The notes under the pieces are model-generated. The model was not told where the DNA came from, ran no database searches, and was given only the letters and a program-made list of their open reading frames with translations. DNA of 64,000 nucleotides from Eurosta solidaginis (lineage: Eukaryota > Arthropoda > Insecta > Diptera > Tephritidae): contig NC_090319.1 in NCBI RefSeq assembly GCF_040869045.1, positions 172,520,645 to 172,584,644 of the forward strand, given 5' to 3'. Position numbers and translations under genes: made by a program. The stretch's first letter is position 1. Every line of letters starts with the position of its first letter. Shown one piece after another: positions 33,593-43,695 of this stretch.

Positions 33593-34059
33593 ATTTTCCC
33601 GAGCATTTAAAACATCTCAAAACGCTTACATGTTCGTAAGCGACACAAGTGTCCTACTCTATATACAGTTTTTTTTTCTTGCAAAACATGTTCAGATGTT
33701 ACTGCATCTGTTTCTACCAACGCAATATAACTTTCTTCCCTACGATTTGCTTTTTCATACAGCTTTAAAACTTTAAGGTCTTTCCCAGCTCATGAATCGT
33801 TCTGCTTAACTAAACATTCTACCAAACGTTCATTGCTAATTTTGTTTGTGATCCCAACTATTTTAATAATTTTTTTTTATTTCATTCTTATTTTTAGTCT
33901 TCTCTGTATCATAATCATTTCCAATCGCTTCCCTTACTTTTAATTGAACTTTCTCACAAGCATCTCTATTTCTACATTCTCTATTATGGCTCCACTATTT
34001 ATTTCTTTACTAGGCCATCGGTAGGCTCAACAACTTTTTTGAGAGTTTCCTTAGTTTTT
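33593..34059 (-). other. Decayed LINE ORF1 sequence
   Basis: Continuation of the old LINE ORF1 with frequent stops. A short piece around 33,600-33,620 encodes the start of the zinc knuckle. Nothing else is recognisable. Confidence 0.5.
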
Positions 34060-36019
34060 TTACCTTTTTTTCGGGTTGATAACAATTTTATTCTCATTTG
34101 CGGCGGCGAACTGAGCATAAGATTGTTTGGAAATTGGCTGCTCATTTGTTACACGTAAGTTGTCATTGTTCTTCTTAAGTTCATTCGACAAATCCCTTAC
34201 GATTTCATTTTTCATTGCATTCATTTTTACTTCAATATTGTGTTCCAAGAGGGAGTTGAAGTCCGTGATAATGCTACTTTTTTGAGAGCATTTATTACTA
34301 AATATCTGCTCAACTATTTGCTTAATATCACTTGATTTCATTTTTGTTTCTTCACATCTGCTAATCAAATGTTTAATTTCCACAAATTTTGTATTTGCAT
34401 CTGATAACGCACATTGGTTACAGAGCTATTTCAAATTAATATTATCGGTTATTATTTTGATTTCGTTTCTTTTTATGTTACTGCACTTTAAATAGAAGCT
34501 ATAGCCACACCCACCAGAGCAAGCTATCACATACATAAAATTAAAATAGATAACTGACCGCAGAGTTGAAATATATGGGGCATATGACCAAAGAATATAA
34601 GCAAAACTATACCAAAAGAAGAGCCTATTCTAACTTCGTATGATATTAGTTAATTACCCTCAAAGTGATACAAATTTCTAGCTCGGAACTATACCTAGAA
34701 TGCCAAATAAGTATTAGTTCGTTAGTAGCTAGATTTTTATACTCAGTTGAGCAGAGCTCACAGAGTATATTAAGTTTGATTGGATAACGGTTGGTTGCAC
34801 AGGTATAAAGGAATCGAGATAGATATAGACTTCCATATATCAAAATCATCAGGATCGAAAAAAAATTTGATTGAACCATGTCCGTCCGTCCGTCCGTTAA
34901 CACGATAACTTGAGTAAATTTTGAGGTATCTTGATGAAATTTGTATGTAGATTCCTGAGCACTCATCTCAGATCGCTATTTAAAATGAACGATATCGGAC
35001 TATAACCACGCCCACTTTTTCAATATCGAAAATTTCGAAAAACCGAAAAAGTGCAATAATTCATTACCAAAGACAGATAAAGCGATGAAACTTGGTAGGT
35101 GAGTTGAACTTATGACGAAGAATAGAAAATTAGTAAAATTTTGGACAATGGGCGTGGCACCGCCCACTTTTAAAAGAAGGTAATTTAAAACTTTTGCAAG
35201 CTGTAATTTGGCAGTCGTTGAAGATATCATGATGAAATTTGGCAGGAACGTTACTCCTATTACTATATGTACGCTTAATAATAATTAGCAAAATCGGAGA
35301 AGGGCCACGCCCACTTTAAACAATTTTTTTTTTTTAAGTAAAATTTTAACAAAAAATTTAATATCTTTGCAGTATATAAGTAAATTAATTCAACATACAA
35401 CTCTAGTAATGATATGGTGCAACAAAACACAAAAAATAAAGAAAATTTCAAACTGGGCGTGGCTCCGCCCTTTGTCATTTAGTTTGTCTAGGATACTTTT
35501 AGTGCCATAAGTCGAACAAAAATTTCCCAATCCTTATGAAATTTGGTAGGGGCATAGATTTTATGACGTTAACTGTTTTCTGTGAAAATGGACGAAATCT
35601 GTTTGAAGCCACGCCCAGTTTTTATACACAGTCTTCCGTCTGTCCTTCCGCATGGCCGTTAACACGATAAATTGAGCAAAAATCGACATATCTTTACTGA
35701 ACTTAGTTCACGTACTTATCTGAACTCATTTTATCTATTTTCGATATCGAAAATTACGAAAAATGAAAAAAATGCCATAATTCTATACCAAATACGAAAA
35801 AAGGGATGAAACATGGTAATTGGATTGGTTTATTGACGCGAGATATAACTTTAGAAAAAACTTTGTAAAATGGTTGTGACACCTACCATATTAAGTAGAA
35901 GAAAATGAAAAAGTTCTGCAGGGCGAAATAAAACACGCTTGAAATCTTGGCAGGTATTACATATATAAATAAATTAGCGGTATCCAACAGATGATGTTCT
36001 GGGTCACCCTGGTCCACAT

Positions 36020-36573
36020 TTTGGTCGATATCTGGAAAACGACTTCACATATACAACTACCACCACTCCCTTTTAAAACTCTCACTAATACCTTTAATTT
36101 GATACCAATATCGTACAAACACATTCTAGAGTCACCCCTGGTCCACCTTTATGGCGATATCTCGAAAAGGCGACCACCTATAGAACGAAGGCCCACTCCC
36201 TTTTCAAAATACTCATTAACACCTTTCATTTGATACCCATATCGTACAAACAAAGTCTAGAGTCACCCCTGGTCCACCTTTATGGCGATATTCCGAAAAG
36301 GCGACCACCTATACAACTACCACCACTCCCTTTTAAAACCCATATTAATACCTTTAATTTGATACCCATATCGTACAAACACATTCTAGAGTCACCCCTG
36401 GTCCACCTTTATGGCGATATTTCGAAACGGCGTCCACCAATATAACCAAGGCCCACTCCCTTTTAAAATACTCATTAACACCTTTCATTTGATACCTATA
36501 TTGTACAAACGCATTCTAGAGTCACCCCTGGTCCACCTTTATGGTGATATCTCGAAAAGGCGACCACCTATAC
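36020..36573 (+). repeat. 130-bp minisatellite in copy C, left block
   Basis: GATATCTCGAAAA-type unit starts recur near 36,026, 36,155, 36,285, 36,415 and 36,545. Each unit includes GAGTCACCCCTGGTCCACC and TTTGATACCCATATCGTAC. Confidence 0.9.
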
Positions 36574-37152
36574 AACTAGGTAGGTGGTGATGCTGAATTG
36601 CATAGTATTGAAATCAAATCAAGTTTAAAATCAGTATCCGAATCAGTTTTGAATCAGTATCCGAAGGAATCTCTGCTAAATCAATTTCATCATCGATAGC
36701 TTCCAATATTTTGCATATATCACCCTGCTTAAGTTTTTTAGCCATTGTCATTCAAGTACGTATATAATGCGCGGTGGTATACTTTTTATACCAGCAACTT
36801 TAAACACTTTCCACGCCAACACTTTTGTTTATTTTTATTCCACTGGCTGAATAATTAATTCAAAACACTTTATTTTTCTTAAATTGTAGGAAACCGATGC
36901 TGCACGTGCTTTTATTTACAAAATATGATAAATTCTGAGTAACACTTCAATACTTCACTATTTTACTCATTTTGTACATAAAAAACATATATATGTATCT
37001 CTTTCACGTACTTGTTATATTCTTTTTTTTAGAAAATATAAGCTTAAATTTGCCTGTATAAGTGGTAAAAGAAGTATACGAATGCGCATAAAATGCAGGA
37101 AAAATATTTGAATAAGTGGTATAAATTGCATACCACCGCCCCGGAAAGATAA
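36574..37152 (-). mobile_element. Insertion in the minisatellite; possible DNA-transposon derivative
   Basis: The unique sequence is bounded by GGTGGTGATGC at the left and, reverse-complemented, GGTGGTATGC at the right, which could be short inverted repeats. On the minus strand an ATG near 36,742 opens MAKKLKQGDICKILEAIDDE followed by an acidic IPSDTDS stretch, resembling the acidic N-termini of piggyBac-type transposases, but no TTAA flanks are present and no catalytic part remains. About 16 bp of the host unit are missing. Confidence 0.35.
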
Positions 37153-37860
37153 AATACTCATTAAAACCTTTCTTTTGATACCCATATTGTGCAAACAAAT
37201 TCTAGAGTCACCCCTGGCCCACCTTTATGGCGATATCTCGAAAAGGCGTCCATTTATAGAACTAAGGCCCACGCCCTTTTAAAAAACTCATTAACGCCTT
37301 TCATTTGATACCCATATCGTACAAATAAATTCTAGAGTCACCCCTGGTCCACCTTTATGGCGATATCTCGAAAAGGCGACCACCTATACAACTACCACCA
37401 CTCCCTTTTAAAACCCTCATTAATACTTTTAATTTGATACCCATATCGTACAAAAAAATTATAGGGTCACCCCTGATCCACCTTTATGGCGATATCTCGA
37501 AACGGCGTCCACCTATGGAACTAAGGATCACTCCCTTTTAAAATACTCATTAACACCTTACTTTTTATACCCATATTGTACAAACAAATTCTAGAGTCAC
37601 CCCTGGCCCACCTTAATGGCGATATCTCGAAAAGGCGTCCACTTATAGAACTAAGGCCCACGCCCTTTTAAAAAACTCATTAACACCTTTCATTTGATAC
37701 CCATATCGTACAAACAAATTCTAGGGTCACCCCTGGTCCACCTTTATGGAGATATCTCGAAACGGCGTCCACCTATAGAACTATGGCCGACTCCCTCACA
37801 AAATACTCTTTAATGCCTTTCATTTGATACACATGTCATACAAACACATTCCAGGGTTTC
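37150..37860 (+). repeat. 130-bp minisatellite in copy C, right block
   Basis: About five further units, with GATATCTCGAAA starts near 37,220, 37,351, 37,490, 37,621 and 37,751. They continue the left block after the insertion. Confidence 0.9.
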
Positions 37861-37965
37861 CCTCGGTTCATTTTCCTACATGGTTATTTTCCCTTATGTT
37901 GTCACCATAGCTCTCAACTGAGTATGTAATGTTCGGTTACACCCGAACTTAACCTTTTTTACTTG

Positions 37966-38350
37966 CCAGTTATAAAATCGACAGCTTGGATATTTAAATT
38001 TGATATCTAAAATATATTTTAGAAATAGCCCACCAACAAAAAAACTGCTACGAGCTTTAAGGAGCTTGGACCACTACTTGGTCAAGAACTATCGAAAAAG
38101 GGGATCATATCATACTAGAAGCAACATGTTGAATTTCGGAGTCAACGAAATAGTACCAAGAAAGAACTAGATATCAGCTGTAAAATTTTACACTAGTTTG
38201 AAACTATCGAAAAAGTGCTAATAAAGAACTAGTTCTTAATTGGAAATTTGTATCTAGTTAGGAACTAGTAAAAGGTAATGCTGCAGGGACAATTTCCATC
38301 GCCTAGGACATCGCCATGTTAAATTCGCCAGTTAAAAGCATGTAAAATAG
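37966..38350. other. No recognisable gene
   Basis: Contains repeated GAACTAG/ACTAGTT words and two copies of AACTATCGAAAAAG (near 38,087 and 38,203). The same words occur just right of the transposon (40,360-40,375), so both flanks belong to one host sequence. Confidence 0.45.
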
Positions 38351-40312
38351 CACTGTGGAACAAATTCAGGTTAGAAAAAGTTAGGTCGATTCTGAGAGTG
38401 AGGGGTGAAAATAGAGGCTAAATTAGAAGACACGTATTCCGGTGTTTGTTTATGTTAGTTCGACTTTTTTTTTTATTCGACCTTCCAACTTTGCAGTCAA
38501 ATGCCGATTTTCAGCATATTGTTTGTATGGTTTTTTGGCTATAACTCGTCGACTAATTGATATTTTTTCAATCTGTTAAAGCCAAATTATTGCTAGAGAC
38601 CTGTGCAACAATTAAAATTTTTTTCATGCTTTTTGAACTTATTTTCCACAAAACTAAGTCTTGTTTCTTTCTGTTTGATCTATATCATGCTTCGCAGTGT
38701 CTTCAATAAATATCATTTGAAAAGAAAACAATCATAATACAAATCTTGCGTTTTCCAGCTTAATATTAATTTAATTCTCATTTCTTATCTTATGTACCAA
38801 TTTTTTCAGTGTTGGTTTTGAAGAAACATTGAAAAAGAAATTATAAAAATACGGAAAAAATATAATTTTGAAATGTTAGTTATCAAAAGTTTTAAGTAAA
38901 AAAATTAAATTAATTATTTGCCCAGTCGCCGTTTAGCAGGCGGCTGTGGATCAACATCACTGCTCTCTCCAATATCTTGGTCGTCGTCATCATTATCAGA
39001 AAGGTCGATAAATTCGTTCAACTGATATTCTGGAATTTCGTCTTTGTCTTCCCCTTCTTCCTCTTTTCCCTCGTCTTCCTCTTCTTCAAAGGTGCTTTTA
39101 TACCACCAACAAATTTCAGCGAGTATTGCATCTGGCGATTTCTTTCCTCTGTACCTGAAACGAAAATAGTTTTCAATCGTTAACATGTTTAAATTGTGCA
39201 CTCTGACAAAGATATTAGAAAAATCTAGTTACCTTATTTCAAATGGAAGCGCAGTTTGGTGATAACGTTCGCCTTGCTCATCAGATTCAGTTGGCAACTG
39301 TTGAGCGAGTTGATCAAGATGCTGATACAAGAGATGAATTTTTTACGACACATTAACCCCTATTTCATCGAAAGCTACCAACATATTTGCAACAGATTCC
39401 ATGTAGTTGTCTTTGCGTTCTTTACCCAAAAGTCCTTTAATTACTGATTTCAATGCGAGCCATGCATTTAATTCTCGGTCTGTCAGAACTTGGTCAAAAT
39501 CCTGAGGACTCATTAGTTTCCGTATATCGGGACGATTAACAACCCCTTCCTGAATTTTGGCGTTACTTAGTCTTGGGAAATGTCTTTTAAGCGGTTGACT
39601 ACTGCTGGTCTTTTTGCGATACCTTTCAAAAAATTTTTAACAATGCCAAGTTTAATGTGGTGCAACGGCAACAAAATTTTTATTTCAGGAACAAGACTTT
39701 CGTGTAGCCTATTGTCTTTAGGCCGTTTCGTCACGTCAGTGATAAACTCTTGCGAGAAATATTGTTTATCGGCTTCCAAAAAACAATCACTCGCATTGCC
39801 ACATTTTTCGTCGCTTGCTATGAAAGTTCCACAAACATTACAAAAATGGTCCATTTTACATTTTGGTTCCGACATTTTTAATACAATATATATTATACAA
39901 TGTTATTTTTGTTATTTTTATGAAACCGATGCACTTAACTTAAATCACTCACAAAATGAAATAAGTTCCAAAAAATTAATAGCGAATTTTATCACCACCG
40001 AGCGAAAATTATAAGACATCAGCTTCGGCTGAGTTTCGAGCCTTAACTGAATCTTTATTTTTGATATTAGTTCGAATGTACGAAATAAATAAAAATCGCT
40101 ACCTGTGCGGTGGTTGGAAACAAAAAAGAGGATGACGAGGAAAAAGAGGAAGAAATTTATTGCATTTGACTGCAAATTTCGAAGGTCGATTAAAAAAAAT
40201 TCGAACTAACATAAACAAACGCCGCGATACGGGTTTCTAATTTAGCCTCTATTTTCACCCCTCACTCTCAGAATCGACCTAACTTTCGCTAACCTAAATT
40301 TGTTCCACATTG
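38351..40312 (-). mobile_element. DNA transposon with 150-bp inverted repeats and TAG duplication
   Basis: The inverted repeats of about 153 bp (38,351-38,503 and 40,160-40,312) are about 90% alike: CACTGTGGAACAAATT at the left, CAATGTGGAACAAATT at the right when reverse-complemented. A 3-bp TAG flanks both ends (38,348-38,350 and 40,313-40,315). The 1.96-kb body carries a broken gene on the minus strand. The superfamily is not certain. A CAC start and 3-bp duplication would fit Chapaev-type or Academ elements. Confidence 0.7.
38914..39875 (-). pseudogene. Transposon-encoded protein, internally deleted, with a spliced C-terminus
   Basis: On the minus strand, from ATG 39,875, the first part (MDHFCNVCGTF) has a CxxC pair. 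It then jumps to DCFLEADKQYF and LLPLHHIKLGIVKNFLKGI. A frameshift at about 39,580 leads to FPRLSNAKIQEGVVNRPDIR, LNAWLALKSVIKGLLG, SDEQGERYHQ and, across an apparent intron (about 39,181-39,232, GTAACT...TTTCAG), YRGKKSPDAILAEICWW and an acidic tail ending at 38,914. From memory this matches an arthropod repeat-derived family with LPPLHIKLGLMKNFVK and SDEQGERFHQD blocks. Compared with that family, about 250 residues between the N-terminal Cys pair and the DCFL block are missing. Function is unknown; a role as transposase is an inference from the flanking inverted repeats. Confidence 0.65.
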
Positions 40313-40784
40313 TAGATAGATGGCGAAATTTTAAAGCTTCAGAATGCAGTAGAATTGCACTAGTTTTGAACTAGAGATACTCCCTCCGAGGTAGTTACTG
40401 TGATTTTGTATTTAAATTCGGTATATTAATTATTTTTCGTGGTTATGAATCACTTTTTAACTGAAAGCGCGCGAAACCGTTAAGCAACAATGCCTATCAT
40501 TTACTTGTTAAACATTTTACTAAATGCATGTATTTCAGCACCTCAATAATCTATTGCCAATATATGTAAATTTGAACATAAATTAAAGAAAAAAAAAAAC
40601 AAAAAAAAAAAAAAAACCAGCGGAACCCTCTAATTAAGTATTTCGAAAGTTTTCAAACTCAGTTTCCAATGCACTATTTGCGGAAATATCCACATTCCCT
40701 TATAGTATATTTATTGAAAACCAAAATCCGAGGATATATATAAAATATGTTCCTACAAAAACTGAAGCTATATGTCAATGTAAT
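40313..40784. other. No gene; A-rich tract
   Basis: An almost pure A tract (about 40,588-40,617) may be the tail of an unidentified retroposon. Otherwise nothing recognisable. Confidence 0.4.
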
Positions 40785-42599
40785 TATACTCAGCTGAGCA
40801 GAGCTGACAGAGCATAGTAACTTTGTTCGCATAACGGTAATCTGTAACGGCATAAACTAATCGAGATAGATATAGACTTATATATATCAAAATGATCTGG
40901 GTTAAAAAAGAAATTCATTTAGCCATGTCCGTCCGTCTGTCCGTCCGTTCGTTAACACGATAACTTGAGTAAATTTTGAGTTATCTTGATGAAATTTGGT
41001 ATGCAGATTCCTGGGCGCTCATCTCGGATCGGTATTTAAAATGAACGAAATCGGACTACAACCACGCCCACTTTTCGATATCGAAAATTTCGAAAAACCG
41101 AAAAAGTGCGATAATTCATTACCAAAGACGGATAAAGCGATGAAACTTGGTAGGTGCTTTGACCTTATGACGAAAAATAGAAAATTAGTAAATTTTTGGA
41201 CAATGGGCGTGGCACCGCCCACTTTTAAAAGAAAGTAATTTAAAAGTTTTGCAAGCTGTAATTTCGCAGTCGTTGAAGATATCATAATGAAATTTGGCAG
41301 GCACGTTACTCCTATTACTATATGTGTGCTCAATAAAAATTAGCAAAATCGGATGACGAACACGCCCACTTTTAAAAAAATTTTTTTTAGTCAAATTTCA
41401 ATAAACAATTTAAAATCTTTACAGTATATAAGTAAATTATGCCAACATTCAACTCCAGTAATTATATGGTGCAAAAAATACAAAAATAAAAGAAAATATC
41501 AAAATGGGCGTGGCTCCGCCCTTTTTCATTTAATTTGTCTAGAATACATTTAATGCCATAAGCCGAACAAAAATTTACCAATCCTTGTGAAATTTGGTAG
41601 GTGCATTCTATGACGATAACTGTTTTCTGTGAAAATGAGCGAAATTGTTTGAAGCCACGCCCAGTTTTTATACACAGTCGACCGTCTGTTCTTCCGCTCG
41701 GCCGTTAACACGATAACTTGAGCAAAAATTGATATATCTTAACTAAACTTAGTTCACGTACTTATCTGAACTCACTATCTTTGTATAGAATATGGTCGAA
41801 ATCCGACTATGACCACGCCCACTTTTCCGATATCGAACATTACCATAATGAAAAAAATGCCATAATTCTGTACCAAATATGAAAAAAGAGATGAAACATG
41901 GTAATTGGATTGGTTTTTCCACGCAAAATACAACTTCAGAAAAAACTTTGTAAAATACGCGTGACACCTACCATATTAAGTAGAAGAAAATGAAAAAGTT
42001 CTGCAGGGCGAAATCAAAAGCCCTTGGAATCTTGGCAGGAATACTGTTCGTGGTATGACATATATAAATAAATTAGCTGTACCCGACAGAAGATGTTCTG
42101 GGTCACCCTGGTCCACATTTTGGTCGATATCTCGAAAACGCCTTCACATATCCAACTAAGGGCTACTTCCTTTTAAAGCCCTCATTAATACCTTTAATTT
42201 GATACCCATATCGTACAAACACATTCTAGAGTCACCCCTGGTCAACTTTTATTGCGATATCTCGAAAAGGCGTCTACCTATAGAACTAAGGCCCACTACG
42301 TTTTAAATAATCATTAACACCTTTCATTTGATACCCATATCGTACAACACACATTCTAGAGTCACCCCTGGTCCACCTTTATGGCAATATCCTGAAATTG
42401 CGTCCACCTATAGAACTATGGCGCACTCCCTTTTAAATAATCTTTAATACCTTCCATTTGAAACCCATGTCATACAAACACATTCCAGGGTTACCCTAGG
42501 TTCATTTTGCTAAATGGTGATTTCCCCTTATTTTGTCTCCAAAGCTCTCAGCTGAGTATGTAATGTTCGGTTACACCCGAACTTAGCCTTCCTTACTTG
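40785..42599 (+). mobile_element. DINE-1/Helentron-like element, copy D, uninterrupted
   Basis: The cleanest copy, 1.8 kb. It starts TATACTCAGCTGAGCAGAG, has three minisatellite units (about 42,110-42,480), and ends with the hairpin GTTCGG TTACAC CCGAAC (42,565-42,582) and CCTTCCTTACTTG. CTCAGCTGAGTATG near 42,547 is the inverse of the start motif. Short ORFs (41,019-41,333, 40,996-41,238) recur in copies A and C only because the sequence is repeated. Confidence 0.75.
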
Positions 42600-43695
42600 T
42601 TTTTGGGTGATGATATAACTATTTACGTAATATTTTAAGCAAACATGTTGTGATTTCAAATCTTCAACTTTTCCCGACCTCAAACAATTAAAGTTCTTTT
42701 AATAAATTTTTTTTTTTAAATACATAAGAAATTTCAGTGCACATACAATTTTGTACATGTATTGTGCTTTGCACTTCCATATAAAAAAAAATTTGAGCAA
42801 CACTGTATTTAATAATTTGGGAAAAATTAAAATTTTTTAATATATGTTCAATACAAATAATTTTGGTGCAGTGATGTAATTAGTGTTATACATAAATAAA
42901 TATGTAAGCGTTTTTTAGTTTTAGTACATTCCCACCCAACATTTTTTGAAATTATTAATCATATTAGAGTCTTTAGAGTCTCCAGCATGATCAAAATAAG
43001 CATATATGCGCTCATTTTCTGATCAGAAAAGACTCCCTCGTCGGGAGAAAAAGGTACCCTACGCGCGACTACACTTGGAGAGCCTCTTTTAACCTATATT
43101 TCTAATCAGTATTTAGTCTTTTTTGAGTCATATTACCAACATTTATGAGTCTTGTGGGAATAATTTTTAAGTGTGTTTTAAAGCTTTTGCGATCCTTTCT
43201 CGATACATTTAAGAGTATATTTGGAATCTTATTTTAATTATTTTTTGTGTTCGCTTTACATTTTGTTGTTGCTTTTTCTATAAATCATATTTCACTCATA
43301 AGAGGGAGTCGATTTCGAGTCTTCTTTTGATCGCAGAATTGACTAAACAGTTTTTAGTCGTCAAAAGGAGTCGAAAATGTCTCATTGTGGTGATTTATAC
43401 TTTAATAAATCTTCCATATGCTATGTGGGTTATTCATTGTTGTGGTTTTTATTAATAGAAAATGACTTTAATAATTTTCAGCTTTGCTCCTAATGAAGCT
43501 AAGGTGCTTAGCGCAACGTTGGGCCGTGACAGTGGAGTTTATTAAGTGGCACTGCTCAAGAATTTTTGTCAAAAAAGCATATCATGTAAAATATTTAAAT
43601 TCCAACGATTTGGAGATAGTCACTGAATTATTTTTTGTTATAAAACTAACGTTAAGTCAACTTATTAAAGAATGCTTTTCTTTTCTCACTTTTAG
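42600..43695 (+). other. 3' end of a large hyd intron
   Basis: No exon is recognised. GAGTC/GACTC words recur about ten times at 42,965-43,390, partly as inverted pairs (AAAGACTCCCTC near 43,029 and GAGGGAGTCG near 43,301), suggesting a degenerate MITE. The intron ends with a pyrimidine-rich acceptor TTTTCTCACTTTTAG at 43,681-43,695. Confidence 0.6.

Larger units (their letters stand above)
30721..34440 (-). pseudogene. Old Jockey-like LINE: ORF1, endonuclease and reverse transcriptase, decayed
   Basis: Read on the minus strand from right to left. ORF1 remnant (34,060-34,383) is a coiled-coil-like charged region. A gag-like zinc-knuckle region (CFKCSGK...HKANDC, then CSKCAGAHDSKEC near 33,170 and CVNC) is split by a SINE. 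Endonuclease is spread over 33,212-32,371 in three frames (LNISSIVANKAELEPLI, VGNFN, ISDHENI). Reverse transcriptase spans about 31,680-30,749 (QQYGFRKKHF, VDLKCAFEAID, LPQGSVLAPILFNIYIN, then DDTLLM). A frame break falls at the YADD block. Many stops and shifts make it long dead. It continues at 24,500-24,994. Confidence 0.8.
34738..37965 (+). mobile_element. DINE-1/Helentron-like element, copy C, with expanded minisatellite
   Basis: It starts TATACTCAGTTGAGCAGAG and ends with the GTTCGG...CCGAAC hairpin and TTACTTG. It contains about ten 130-bp units, against about three in copies A and D, and is interrupted at about 36,574-37,152 by another sequence. Inverted motif CTCAACTGAGTATG is present near 37,914. 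No ORF of its own. Confidence 0.75.

Noticed and set aside
36000..37860. CRISPR-like or phage-type repeat array
   Set aside because: Units are contiguous 130-bp minisatellites without spacers, in a eukaryotic transposon.
41019..41333. Repeated ORFs in the DINE-like copies (also at 15,736, 35,000)
   Set aside because: They recur only because the non-coding element is repeated, carry different indels and show no domain.
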